Positions 1 through 7,239 of a stretch of DNA of 10,011 bases are shown here, piece after piece (position 1 is the stretch's first letter; each line of letters opens with the position of its first letter). The position numbers and the translations under genes were made by a program. The stretch lies in assembly GCA_030039695.1 (NCBI GenBank), contig JASHVB010000347.1, forward strand, positions 1 to 10,011, in the 5' to 3' direction. The notes beneath the pieces were generated by a model. That model did not search any database and was not told the origin of the DNA. It saw nothing but the letters and a program-made list of their open reading frames with translations. Source of the stretch: Acetobacteraceae bacterium. Lineage in GTDB: Bacteria > Pseudomonadota > Alphaproteobacteria > Acetobacterales > Acetobacteraceae.

Positions 1-1
1 C

Positions 2-817
2 GGCGGAACTCCATATGATCAGTTCGCCATCAGTGGTGCCGACCATTGGTATGACGTGGGCGCGTTCCGCGTGCGCGCATTATTGAACGATCTGGCGAAC
101 AGCACATACCGTCCGGGCTGGCTGCGTTCTGTCGGACCTGGCTGGACCAACTGGGCCTTGGAAAGCTTCATGGACGAGGTGGCGCACAGCATCGGCACCG
201 ATCCGGTCGCGTTCCGCATCGCTTTGCTCAACGGGCGCGGCCGCAATGCAGGCACGGCGCCGAACTCCGTGGGCGGTGCGCTGCGCCAGCGGGCCGTGGT
301 GCAACGGCTCGCCGAGAAGGTTGAGTGGGGCAAGCCTCTGCCGCAAGGCTGCGGCCTAGGGCTTGCCTCCAGCTTCGGACAAGAACGTGGGATGCCCACC
401 TGGGTCGGCGGCGCTGCCCTGGTGCAAGTCGATCGCACGACCGGACAGGTGCGCTGCGAGCAACTGACGCTTGTTGTCGATGCTGGCACGATTGTTGATC
501 CAGACGGCGCATTGGCACAGACGCAAGGAGCGGCGCTGTGGGGGCTCAGCATGGCGCTCCACGAAGGCTCAGCTTTTCGCAACGGAGCGCCGGTCGACCG
601 GAATCTCGACAGCTACACACCGCTGCGTATGGCCGATACGCCCGAGGTGCAGGTGGAGTTCCTGCCAAGCAGGGAGAAGCCGACCGGGCTGGGCGAGCCG
701 GCAACAACGGTGATCGCTCCCGCCATCGGCAACGCCATTTTTCGCGCGGTCGGTGTGCGGTTACGTCACTTGCCGATCCGCGCAGCCGACGTTCGCACGG
801 CGCTAAAGTCGGCCTGA
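2..817 (+). CDS. Molybdopterin-binding xanthine dehydrogenase/aldehyde oxidase family subunit (IorB-like), C-terminal part
   Basis: The frame is open from the window edge to a TGA at 815-817, giving 271 residues, so the start lies outside the window. The family (large molybdopterin-cytosine-dinucleotide subunit of isoquinoline 1-oxidoreductase-type enzymes) is usually above 700 residues, so this is roughly the last third. Visible motifs are RSVGPGWTNWALESF followed by a DEVAHSIGTDP segment (fragment residues 42-67), VVDAGTIVDPDG (158-169), and GLGEPATTVIAPAIGNAIF (229-247). The Glu of GLGEP (residue 232 here) matches the catalytic base that activates water for hydroxylation in this family. 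These enzymes hydroxylate N-heterocycles or aldehydes next to a 2Fe-2S subunit and often a cytochrome c, usually encoded next door. The substrate cannot be told from this part. The IorB-like assignment over other family members rests on the C-terminal motif ending in RLRHLPI and is inference. No downstream partner gene follows. Confidence 0.88.
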   Translation, partial: GGTPYDQFAISGADHWYDVGAFRVRALLNDLANSTYRPGWLRSVGPGWTNWALESFMDEVAHSIGTDPVAFRIALLNGRGRNAGTAPNSVGGALRQRAVVQRLAEKVEWGKPLPQGCGLGLASSFGQERGMPTWVGGAALVQVDRTTGQVRCEQLTLVVDAGTIVDPDGALAQTQGAALWGLSMALHEGSAFRNGAPVDRNLDSYTPLRMADTPEVQVEFLPSREKPTGLGEPATTVIAPAIGNAIFRAVGVRLRHLPIRAADVRTALKSA

Positions 818-992
818 ATTCGATGCGTCGGCATTGAATCGGAGTGTCATGCTGCCGCAATCGATGAGACCGTCGAAGTAGAGTAAACGAAGGCTCCTAA
901 TTGCTGAATAAGATGCAAAATGGCTGGGGAGTGACAAAATCGTGGTCTGTCAAGCCGACATCTGTTCGTGCGATGTCGTTCCGAGCCGGCCA
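818..992. other. Intergenic stretch after the molybdoenzyme gene
   Basis: This stretch holds no convincing reading frame and no clear stem-loop with a T-run that would mark a terminator for the upstream gene. Short open frames starting here (for example on the plus strand from 942) have no recognisable motifs and overlap a better minus-strand candidate further on. Confidence 0.5.
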
Positions 993-1437
993 TCAAGCAC
1001 AATAGCCCGGACAACTCCGACGCGATGCGCGCCCCGCGGCCACCATCGCACGCGCTGTCGCTTGCGCGAGCGGGCGGGCATTGGCTATTTCGTCGACGCA
1101 GCCCTTGGCGCGCGATACCGATACTGGGCGATCGCTATGATATCGGCAATGGTAGCTGACAACGTCCCGGCAGTTGTTCCGCACATAGCTGCGCAGTTCA
1201 GAGCCGCGGTGCAGGAGATCTCTTGTCACCACCTGCTCAGGCACGCTGCAACTGCGAGCGATGCTTTCCGCGCGACAGGCGAGACGTAACAGCTCCTGAT
1301 CCGCTTGCGCCGGCCGTCCATGTCACAGCAAATGCTTGACATTTTCGATCGACACCCGGGCCGCCTGCAGGAAACGAATGTCCCGACGATTGCGACTGGA
1401 AAGGCCTAGTTTGCTGCAACACAGCACGCTCAGTATC
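993..1437 (-). pseudogene. Possible decayed gene of unknown function
   Basis: On the minus strand one frame reads as two consecutive open blocks separated by a single TGA at 1323-1325. The first block (about 1437 to 1326) contains GLSSRNRRDIRFLQAARVS and ends in ENVKHLL. The second (1322 to 993) contains QELLRLACRAESIARSC, VVTRDLLHRGSELRSYV and RDVVSYHCRY. The text is rich in helix-forming charged and aliphatic residues and looks protein-like across the stop, which suggests one gene with a nonsense mutation. A shorter block in the neighbouring frame just upstream (near 1440-1475, TRGLSDTERAVLQ) may be its earlier part, displaced by a frameshift. I do not recognise the family. The last 20 or so residues before 993 look low-complexity and may be beyond the original end. 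It could also be chance openness in GC-rich DNA. Confidence 0.3.
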
Positions 1438-1652
1438 GCTTAATCCGCGGGTTGCTAGTACCTTCGTACACAAATTATGACTCGTTGATTGGGTTGGGAT
1501 AGGCGCGTGCAAGCTTAGTGCGTGGGGTCAGTCGCGACACGCGTGCTGGCCGCTTCACTGGGTTGTCTTCGGGCATGTGCGCGCCGGGCATTGTCACGGT
1601 AACCGGGCTGGCGGCCGGGACGGGTCCGGGCGAGATTGGTGGTATCGAGCTG
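1438..1652. other. Unassigned stretch upstream of the IS6 remnant
   Basis: No intact gene is visible. An open frame begins at 1518 and runs in frame into the transposase remnant, but its first 45 residues are Gly/Ala/Thr-rich and do not resemble the IS6 transposase N-terminus. I take them to be unrelated flanking DNA. I saw no IS6-type terminal inverted repeat here, so the left end of the element appears to be missing or badly degraded. Confidence 0.4.
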
Positions 1653-1897
1653 CCACCCAATCCAGGCTACCGCCATCGGTTCCCCGCCGAGATCATCAGC
1701 CACGCTGTTTGGCTGTATCACGTCTTCAGCCTGAGCCTGCGTGACATCAAGCTGATATTGGCTGAGCGGCGCATTGCCATCTTCTACGAGACGATGCAGC
1801 GCTGGTGCATGAAATTCGAGCAGAGCTTTGCCAACTGCTTGCGCCGCCGCCGACACTCGGCGCAAGAGTGTCTGCCATGAGGCGTGTATTCGGTCTG
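1653..1897 (+). pseudogene. IS6-family transposase, truncated and frameshifted remnant
   Basis: The frame from 1653 reads PPNPGYRHRFPAEIISHAVW, then LYHVFSLSLRDIKLILAERR, then an ETMQRWCMKFEQSF segment ending in a run of arginines. This is the characteristic N-terminal helix-turn-helix region of IS6/IS26-type DDE transposases. The normal continuation to the catalytic domain is a GD-K-W-H-L-D-E-V-F block carrying the first catalytic Asp. Here the frame instead ends at a TGA at 1878-1880. The adjacent frame gives R-K-S-V-C-H-E-A-C-I-R, which lines up loosely with that block, so a frameshift near 1855-1865 and decay are likely. All of the catalytic domain beyond this is missing; the family is about 230 residues and only about 80 remain. 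The remnant stops about 45 bases before the mmsA start. It cannot encode an active transposase. Confidence 0.8.
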
Positions 1898-1929
1898 AAG
1901 TCGCATGTCCTATTTGTGCTCAATCACGA

Positions 1930-1935
1930 GAAGGA
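1930..1935 (+). promoter_or_regulatory. Ribosome binding site of mmsA
   Basis: GAAGGA lies six bases before the ATG at 1942. It decides the start. The same frame is open further upstream to 1828, but that upstream part is transposase debris read out of frame, and the protein family begins near the ATG at 1942. Confidence 0.7.
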
Positions 1936-1941
1936 AGCCCG

Positions 1942-3399
1942 ATGCGCGCGATCACCCATTTCATCAACGGCCAGAGCGTCACTCGCGCCGACGCCGTCAC
2001 CAGCCCCGTCTACGATCCGGGCACTGGGAAGGTACAGGCGCGTCTAGAGCACGGCGACGCCGCAGTCCTGGAAAAGGCTGTCGCGGCCGCCAAGGCGGCG
2101 CAACCCGCCTGGGCCGCGATGAATCCCCTGCGTCGGGCCCGGGTCATGTTTAAGTTCAAGTCATTGCTGGAAGAGCACATGCAGGCGCTCGTCGCGCTGA
2201 TGTCCGACGAACACGGCAAAATGCTGGACGATTCTAGAGGCGAGCTGGAGCGAGGCCTGGAAGTGGTGGAGTTCATCTGCGGCGCCCCGCATTTGCAAAA
2301 GGGAGAGTTCACCCACGGCGCCGGCCCCGGCACCAACGTCTATTCGATCCGCGAACCATTAGGAGTCGTCGCCGGCATTACGCCGTTCAACTTCCCCGCC
2401 TTGATCCCGATCTGGATGCTCGCCCCATCCATTGCCGTCGGCAACGCCTTCATTCTGAAACCGCCGGACCGCACCCCTTCCGCTGCCGTTCGGCTCGCGG
2501 AGCTGGCCCTCGAAGCGGGAGTACCGCCGGGAATCTTCAACGTCGTGCAAGGCGGCAAGGAGATCGGCGAAGCGATCACCGATCATCCGGACATCAAAGC
2601 CGTGAGTTTCGTCGGCTCGACGGCCGTGGCGAAGTCCGTCTACGCGCGCGGCGCGGCCAGCGGCAAGCGTATGCAATGCATGGGCGGCGCGAAGAACCAC
2701 GGCATCGTCCTGGCCGACGCCGATCTTGATCAAGTCGTTGCCGCGACCCTTGCCGGGGCCTTCGGCTCCGCCGGCGAGCGGTGCATGGGCATGCCAGTGA
2801 TCGTGCCCGTTGGCCGGAAGACGGCTGAGGTGCTTCGCGAGCGCTTGCTGCGGGAGATCCCCAAGCTGAGGGTCGGGGTCGCCACTGATCCTGATGCGAA
2901 AATGGGTCCGGTCGTCACCGCCGAACACAAGAAGAAGATCGAAAGCTATATCCAGCTGGCCGTCGACGAGGGCGCCGAACTGGTCATCGACGGGCGGGGC
3001 CAGCGCTTGCCGGGCCATGAGGAGGGGTTTTTCTTGTGGCCGACCCTGATCGATCACGCCACGCCTTCAATGAAGAGCTACCGGGACGAGATCTTCGGCC
3101 CCGTCCTGCAGATCGTTCGCGCGGAGACGTTCGAAGAGGCGTTGGGCTACCCAAGTGCCCACCACCAAGGCAACGCGGTTACAGTGTTCACGCGAAATGG
3201 CGACGCGGCCCAGCGGTTCGTCGCCGAGGTCGCGGTGGGCATGGTTGGCGTCAATGTTCCGATGCCGGTGCCGGTCGGCTATTACAGCCATGGCGGCTGG
3301 AAGGATTCAGCTTTCGGCGACCTTAACCAATACGGGGAGGACAGTATCCGATTCTTCACGCGCACCAAGGTCGTAACACAGCGCTGGCCGCATGGCTAA
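1942..3399 (+). CDS. mmsA: Methylmalonate-semialdehyde dehydrogenase (CoA-acylating)
   Basis: This is a 485-residue cytoplasmic aldehyde-dehydrogenase-superfamily enzyme, close to the usual length of about 500. It oxidises methylmalonate semialdehyde to propionyl-CoA, and malonate semialdehyde to acetyl-CoA, with NAD and CoA. This is the last step of valine breakdown and is also used in beta-alanine and inositol degradation. Visible residues are Asn150 in TPFNFPALIPIWM (oxyanion site), Lys173 in ILKPPDRTPS (cofactor binding), catalytic Cys281 in GSAGERCMGMP, and Glu383 in the EIFGPV motif. The general-base Glu of hydrolytic aldehyde dehydrogenases (ELGGK) is replaced: MGGAKNH at 247-253 has Met in its place, as expected for the CoA-acylating MmsA branch. 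The C-terminal VNVPMPVPVGYYSHGGWKDS block is also typical. The start follows the GAAGGA site. The usual partner mmsB (3-hydroxyisobutyrate dehydrogenase) is not next to it, and the upstream flank is IS debris. The open frame argues that it is functional. Confidence 0.9.
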   Translation: MRAITHFINGQSVTRADAVTSPVYDPGTGKVQARLEHGDAAVLEKAVAAAKAAQPAWAAMNPLRRARVMFKFKSLLEEHMQALVALMSDEHGKMLDDSRGELERGLEVVEFICGAPHLQKGEFTHGAGPGTNVYSIREPLGVVAGITPFNFPALIPIWMLAPSIAVGNAFILKPPDRTPSAAVRLAELALEAGVPPGIFNVVQGGKEIGEAITDHPDIKAVSFVGSTAVAKSVYARGAASGKRMQCMGGAKNHGIVLADADLDQVVAATLAGAFGSAGERCMGMPVIVPVGRKTAEVLRERLLREIPKLRVGVATDPDAKMGPVVTAEHKKKIESYIQLAVDEGAELVIDGRGQRLPGHEEGFFLWPTLIDHATPSMKSYRDEIFGPVLQIVRAETFEEALGYPSAHHQGNAVTVFTRNGDAAQRFVAEVAVGMVGVNVPMPVPVGYYSHGGWKDSAFGDLNQYGEDSIRFFTRTKVVTQRWPHG

Positions 3400-3696
3400 C
3401 CGGCGACCGACCAGACCTTTATCCCGCCGAACAACGTGGGGTGAAAGGCTCACGCACCCACAACTCGATATAACCCGCCGGGAAATTTTGACCTCTCGGC
3501 CGTCAATGCGTTGGGTATTGCGATTGATCGAGACCAGCATGCGCAGCGGGGTGGCTGGCGTAGACCTAATTGAGATCACGCGGCGACGAGAGCGCCGGAT
3601 GCAGCGGTTCAAATGACCGGGACAAGCGCAGTGCTTCCTGTCTTGCCACGCCATAATCTATCACCCCTTCCGTCCACGCCGCCAGCGGCCTGTACA
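3400..3696. other. Intergenic stretch downstream of mmsA
   Basis: No gene is recognisable. Open frames on both strands here, such as plus 3392-3616 and minus 3307-3654, overlap mmsA or each other. They show no known motif and no ribosome binding site. One terminator-like stem-loop lies at 3436-3461 and is listed separately. Confidence 0.5.
3436..3461 (+). terminator. Weak terminator-like hairpin after mmsA
   Basis: GTGGGGTGA pairs with TCAC and CCCAC around a five-base loop, with a three-base bulge (gca) in the 3' arm. It begins 37 bases after the mmsA stop. No T-run follows, so if it acts at all it would not be a classical intrinsic terminator. Confidence 0.25.
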
Positions 3697-3780
3697 TCAG
3701 CCGAGCAAAGGTTTCCGGTCGATGCCGGGAGTATCATAGCCAGTGATGTAGATCACTCGCATGCTTGCGTTGCACGTCCG
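3697..3780 (-). pseudogene. Possible scrap of a response-regulator receiver domain
   Basis: The minus-strand frame ending at the TGA at 3697-3699 reads MRVIYITGYDTPGIDRKPLL. This resembles the beta4-to-beta5 end of a CheY-like receiver, where a hydrophobic strand, a T-G-Y/H turn and later a Lys-Pro pair occur. The preceding residues of the same frame do not look like a receiver, and nothing recognisable follows the stop. Only about 20 residues support the call, so coincidence is quite possible. Confidence 0.25.
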
Positions 3781-3799
3781 CGTCACGCGCGCGAGCATG

Positions 3800-3816
3800 G
3801 CCCCGTTCGAAGGGGC
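3800..3816 (-). terminator. Small hairpin downstream of the ATPase/TPR gene
   Basis: GCCCC pairs with GGGGC around a GTTCGAA loop, 23 bases after the minus-strand gene stop at 3840. There is no T-run on the minus-strand side. It is a weak candidate for a transcript end. Confidence 0.25.
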
Positions 3817-3839
3817 GGCTGAAATGCAGCGAGCAGTTA

Positions 3840-6470
3840 CTAGGTCAATTGCTCCAGCAGGGTTTTGGCGCGCTTCACTTTCCCAGCGGAGAAACCTTCC
3901 GTGAAACGATCGTAGACCGGAGCGAGCACCGCGCGAGCCTCCCCTTCCCGGTGCTGCCGATGCAAAAGCTCCGCGAGGCTGATCGCCGCCGAGAGTTCCC
4001 AATACAGAGCGCTCTGTTCGCGCGCTTGGCAGATAGATCCGCGAAACAGGTCCGCAACGGCCTCCGGTTCACCCGGACCGTGCAGTGCGAGCAATTCGCC
4101 TTTCACCCGCAAAGTTTCCGGCACCAACCACCGATGACCCGTTTTCTCCGCGAAATGCAGCGCCGCGTTAATCTCGGCAACCCCGTCGTCGATGCGGGCT
4201 ACGGCACCGAGCGCCCCCGCAAGCTCAAGCTGGAAATATGGGTAAAATAAAAGGTAGCTTGCCGCCTGAAGGTCGGCGAGGCCGCGGCGAAGAAAATCAA
4301 CGCCCGAATGCGGATCGGATCGCTTCGTCGCAAGGCTGCCACGGATACAAAGGCCGGCTGCATGGAAGGGGCGCAGCGAGTGCTTTCGTCCGAGAACGAT
4401 GAGTTCCTCGTTATAACGCTCGGCCGGATCGAACTCGCCAAGGCTCAGAAACACGAATCCGGCCGCAAATGCCAGAGCGGCACACAGCATGATAGGCTGC
4501 CCCCTGCCGCGCGCCTCTTCGACAGCGTGCAGGGCCGCTCGCGACGCGGTGTCCACGAGACCGCGGGAAAGCAAGCTTACCGATAGCTGGCTAGACGCCG
4601 AAGCCAGCAGATCGTTGCCGAGCCGTATCGCGTCCCGGCTGCGGCACGCGATGGGGTAATGGTCAATCGCCCGCTGCAACCGCGTGCTGGCCTCGATGTG
4701 GTCTCCCCGATAGATCTGCGTTGCCCCGACCAGCCCGTCTGCCACTGCTCGTGATTGTGGGTCGTGCAGGCGGGCGACCTCGTCATAATCACGTGATATG
4801 GCAAGTGCGTCATCGAATGCAGCCACGCGGAGCGAGAACAGCCAAAGCTTGTGCATCGTTCGTTGTTGATAGTCCACGTCCCTAAATGTCCTCGCCAACG
4901 ACAATCCCCGCGTCAGGGCCTCCCATGCTTCGTCAACCATGCCCCTGGTAAAGATGAGGGACGCACCGAGGCTGCATTGCAGGATCATCTCCCAGCGCGT
5001 TCCCGCGGCGGCGCCGATCCGCGCCAGCGCCACGCCGGACCATTTGCAAGACTCAGCGACCAACGATACCGCAACCCAAAAATCCGCTCCTGCAGCGGCA
5101 AGGGCGACTCCAATCGCCGCGTCACCGTCAGCGCCAAACGCCCAGTTCAGTGCTGCGCGAAGATTGTCGATTTCGCGTCGATAAAGTCCGAGATCATCGA
5201 GGGCGGCCTGAAGCTGCCCCTTCGCGAACGGAGCGAACAGCGCCAGGCAGTATTCCGCGTGACGCCGTGCCGTCGGCCCGGACTCACCGCAATCCGTCAG
5301 CTTCTCCAGCGCATAGGCGCGCGTCGTTTCGAGCAAGTACCAGCGCGTTTCCGTCTCTGCCCGGTCCAATGCGACCAGCGATTTTTCCACGAGGTTGGCG
5401 ATACCGTCCGTGACCGTCGAGGTAGCCAGTCCGAAATGATTCATGACGGCGGCAGCGGCGGCGAGAGTAAAGCCACCCGAAAAGATCGCGAGGCAGCGCA
5501 GCAGCCGCTGCTCCGTACGCGGCAGCAGTTCGTAGCTCCAGTCCAGCGTGGCCGCAAGGGTCCGGTGCCTGGGCGGAGTGATGTCGTCTGCGACTTTCAG
5601 CGAGTCGAGGCGATCGCGCAGACCGACAGTCACCTGCTGGACTCCGAGAAAGGAGGCGCGCGCGGCGGCGAACTCGATTGCGAGTGGTATACCGTCGAGT
5701 TGGCGGCAGATGGCGGCGATTTGCATGGACTTTGCGGCGCCGGGCGAGAAGCCAGAGTTGAGCGCCGCCGCTCTGGTGACAAAGAGTTGCACTGCGCTCC
5801 GCGACAGAATCTCCCTCGGTTCATCCTCACCCGTTGCCGGCACTTCGAGCGGAGCCACGCGGTAAACGTACTCGCCGTGGACACGCAGGGTTTCGCGGCT
5901 CGTCGCCATAATAGTGGCTCGAGGGCAACGGCGCATGAATGTGTCGGTCAAACTCGCCACCGCGTCGATGACATGTTCGCAATTGTCGAGCAGGAGGAGG
6001 AGGTTGTAATCGCCGACGGCCCGTGCCAGAGCCTCTTCGTAAATCGTTTCCCCGCCGAGCTTCGGCCCGAGTACGCCAGCCACCGTTGCTGCTACGAGAG
6101 TGGGGTCCCGCAGCGCCGCCAGCTCGACCAACCAGCCGCCGTTGGCATACTTGCCCAGGACTCCGCGGGCGGCTTTCAAGGCGAGGCTGGTTTTGCCGAT
6201 GCCGCCCGTTCCAGTCAGGGTCACGACACGATAGGCGGACAAGAGGTCCCGCAACCGTGCCACCGCGGCTCTTCGGCCAAAAAGACGTGTCACGGCCACG
6301 GGAAAATTGGTCACCGGGGATTCGCCGCCGGTCCGCATCCGCTGCAGACCGACTGGTGGCTTCGCTGCGTCGTGGGGCTGGACAGTCCAGTACCCAAGCA
6401 GGCCATTGCCGCGGCCCGCCTCGGCCTTCAGCAATGTTCGGTACGGCCCGAGTGCCCTGCGGGTCGCCAT
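3840..6470 (-). CDS. ATPase/TPR regulator that has lost its winged-helix DNA-binding domain
   Basis: The 876-residue frame belongs to the class of winged-helix, NB-ARC-like ATPase and TPR signal-integrating regulators (predicted-ATPase type). Residues 5-30 (ALGPYRTLLKAEAGRG, then LLGYWTV) are the last helix and wing of the DNA-binding domain. The P-loop ATPase follows, with Walker A GTGGIGKT at 87-94, Walker B LLLLLDN at 157-163, an ATSRETLRV sensor-like motif near 189-197, and GIPLAIEFAAAR at 260-271. HRTLAATLDWSYELL at 302-316 is also typical of the class. The rest is alpha-helical, TPR-like sequence ending in a characteristic FTEGF block. The ATG at 6470 sits inside the recognition-helix region, and a TAG lies four codons upstream. 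Only a weak AGGT-like site precedes it, so this start is an annotation convenience. A DNA-binding-free product or a 5'-truncated pseudogene are both possible. The body has no interruptions and is clearly paralogous to the gene at 8017-10011. Confidence 0.82.
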   Translation of the reverse strand: MATRRALGPYRTLLKAEAGRGNGLLGYWTVQPHDAAKPPVGLQRMRTGGESPVTNFPVAVTRLFGRRAAVARLRDLLSAYRVVTLTGTGGIGKTSLALKAARGVLGKYANGGWLVELAALRDPTLVAATVAGVLGPKLGGETIYEEALARAVGDYNLLLLLDNCEHVIDAVASLTDTFMRRCPRATIMATSRETLRVHGEYVYRVAPLEVPATGEDEPREILSRSAVQLFVTRAAALNSGFSPGAAKSMQIAAICRQLDGIPLAIEFAAARASFLGVQQVTVGLRDRLDSLKVADDITPPRHRTLAATLDWSYELLPRTEQRLLRCLAIFSGGFTLAAAAAVMNHFGLATSTVTDGIANLVEKSLVALDRAETETRWYLLETTRAYALEKLTDCGESGPTARRHAEYCLALFAPFAKGQLQAALDDLGLYRREIDNLRAALNWAFGADGDAAIGVALAAAGADFWVAVSLVAESCKWSGVALARIGAAAGTRWEMILQCSLGASLIFTRGMVDEAWEALTRGLSLARTFRDVDYQQRTMHKLWLFSLRVAAFDDALAISRDYDEVARLHDPQSRAVADGLVGATQIYRGDHIEASTRLQRAIDHYPIACRSRDAIRLGNDLLASASSQLSVSLLSRGLVDTASRAALHAVEEARGRGQPIMLCAALAFAAGFVFLSLGEFDPAERYNEELIVLGRKHSLRPFHAAGLCIRGSLATKRSDPHSGVDFLRRGLADLQAASYLLFYPYFQLELAGALGAVARIDDGVAEINAALHFAEKTGHRWLVPETLRVKGELLALHGPGEPEAVADLFRGSICQAREQSALYWELSAAISLAELLHRQHREGEARAVLAPVYDRFTEGFSAGKVKRAKTLLEQLT

Positions 6471-6600
6471 CGCATCTACCTAGAATGTGTTTCGGTGACC
6501 ATCGCACCTACCCGATGCGATCCATTAACGTACAATTGGTGACAATCTCTCTCGACGTCCGGGTGAGAACCTTAATGAGCTCGCCAGCGCATCTGTCAAC
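6471..6600 (-). pseudogene. Degenerate winged-helix DNA-binding domain of the adjoining regulator
   Basis: Three short blocks in three different frames line up in order with the winged-helix domain of this regulator class. The first is [13 protein letters not shown] (about 6570-6514), in the frame of the NuoL fragment, like the usual EIVTKxELMDRIW. The second is AMVTE (about 6505-6491), expected just after W-P-G. The third is NTF, stop, VDAMATRRALGPYR, running into the downstream gene, like NTLQVxxxAxRRALGPYR. Going from one block to the next needs one deleted base near 6508-6513 and another near 6491. The TAG at 6480-6482 stands where Gln (CAG) is common. The domain therefore once continued into the ATPase body and has been inactivated. 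The upstream start of homology is uncertain and may reach about 6600. Confidence 0.68.
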
Positions 6601-7239
6601 CGACGTGACGGAACCAAAGCCGTGGAATGTCATGAACAGCAGGCGCCAGGAATAGAACGCTGTCAGGAACGCAGCGAGCGCGGTGCAGATCAAGCCGTAC
6701 ATCCCGATACCGCTATGTGCGGCATAGGCGGCGCTGATAATCGCATCCTTCGAATACGAACTGGAGAACGGTGGGATGCCGGCCAGCGCGAGATTGCCGA
6801 TCCACATCACCGTGCACGTCATCGGTATCAGTGGCCCCAGCCCTCCCATCTTCCGTATGTCCTGCTCGTCCGACATCGCGTGGATCACAGAACCCGCGGC
6901 GAGGAACAGCAACGACTTGAAGAAGGCATGGGTGATCAGGTGGAAGATCACCCCCTGGTACACGCCCGTGCCTACCGCGGTGAACATGTGGCCGAGCTGA
7001 GAGCACGTGGAGTAGGCGATCACGCCTTTGATGTCGTTCTGCGCGCACCCGACAGTGGCGGCGAACAATGCGGTCGACGCACCCGTGACGGTGACGAAGC
7101 TCAGCGCGGCGGGGGCGTATTCCATCAGCGGCGAGGTTCGTGCCATGAGAAACACGCCGGCTGTCACCATAGTGGCGGCATGGATTAGTGCGGAAACCAG
7201 CGTCGGACCTTCCATCGCATCGGGCAGCCACACATGAAC
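6508..7239 (-). pseudogene. nuoL: NADH-quinone oxidoreductase subunit L (NuoL), internal fragment
   Basis: The fragment begins at [12 protein letters not shown] (about 7239), a block that in full NuoL (600-plus residues) lies more than 200 residues in. It ends at [13 protein letters not shown] (about 6619). Between them are [52 protein letters not shown] and YSKDAII, which carry the His and Lys residues of the proton-channel helices of this complex I membrane subunit. Five or six hydrophobic segments are evident. Both ends are missing: there is no N-terminus and no C-terminal helices. The only upstream start in frame is a GTG at 7233, with a TGA further up. After FHG the frame runs on without a break into the neighbouring regulator's winged-helix region and stops at 6508-6510. 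No other nuo genes are nearby. The fragment cannot form a working subunit. Confidence 0.87.

Noticed and set aside
1515..1865. Minus-strand open frame over the IS6 remnant
   Set aside because: It is antisense to the transposase N-terminal domain, whose conserved residues are clear on the plus strand.
2359..3057. A 232-codon minus-strand open frame inside mmsA
   Set aside because: It is a mirror frame of a well-conserved dehydrogenase; no start signal or motif supports it.
4851..6542. A 563-codon open frame on the plus strand opposite the ATPase/TPR gene
   Set aside because: It lies entirely antisense to a gene with clear Walker A and family motifs, is Arg/Gln/His-rich without domain features, and is a typical mirror frame in GC-rich coding DNA.
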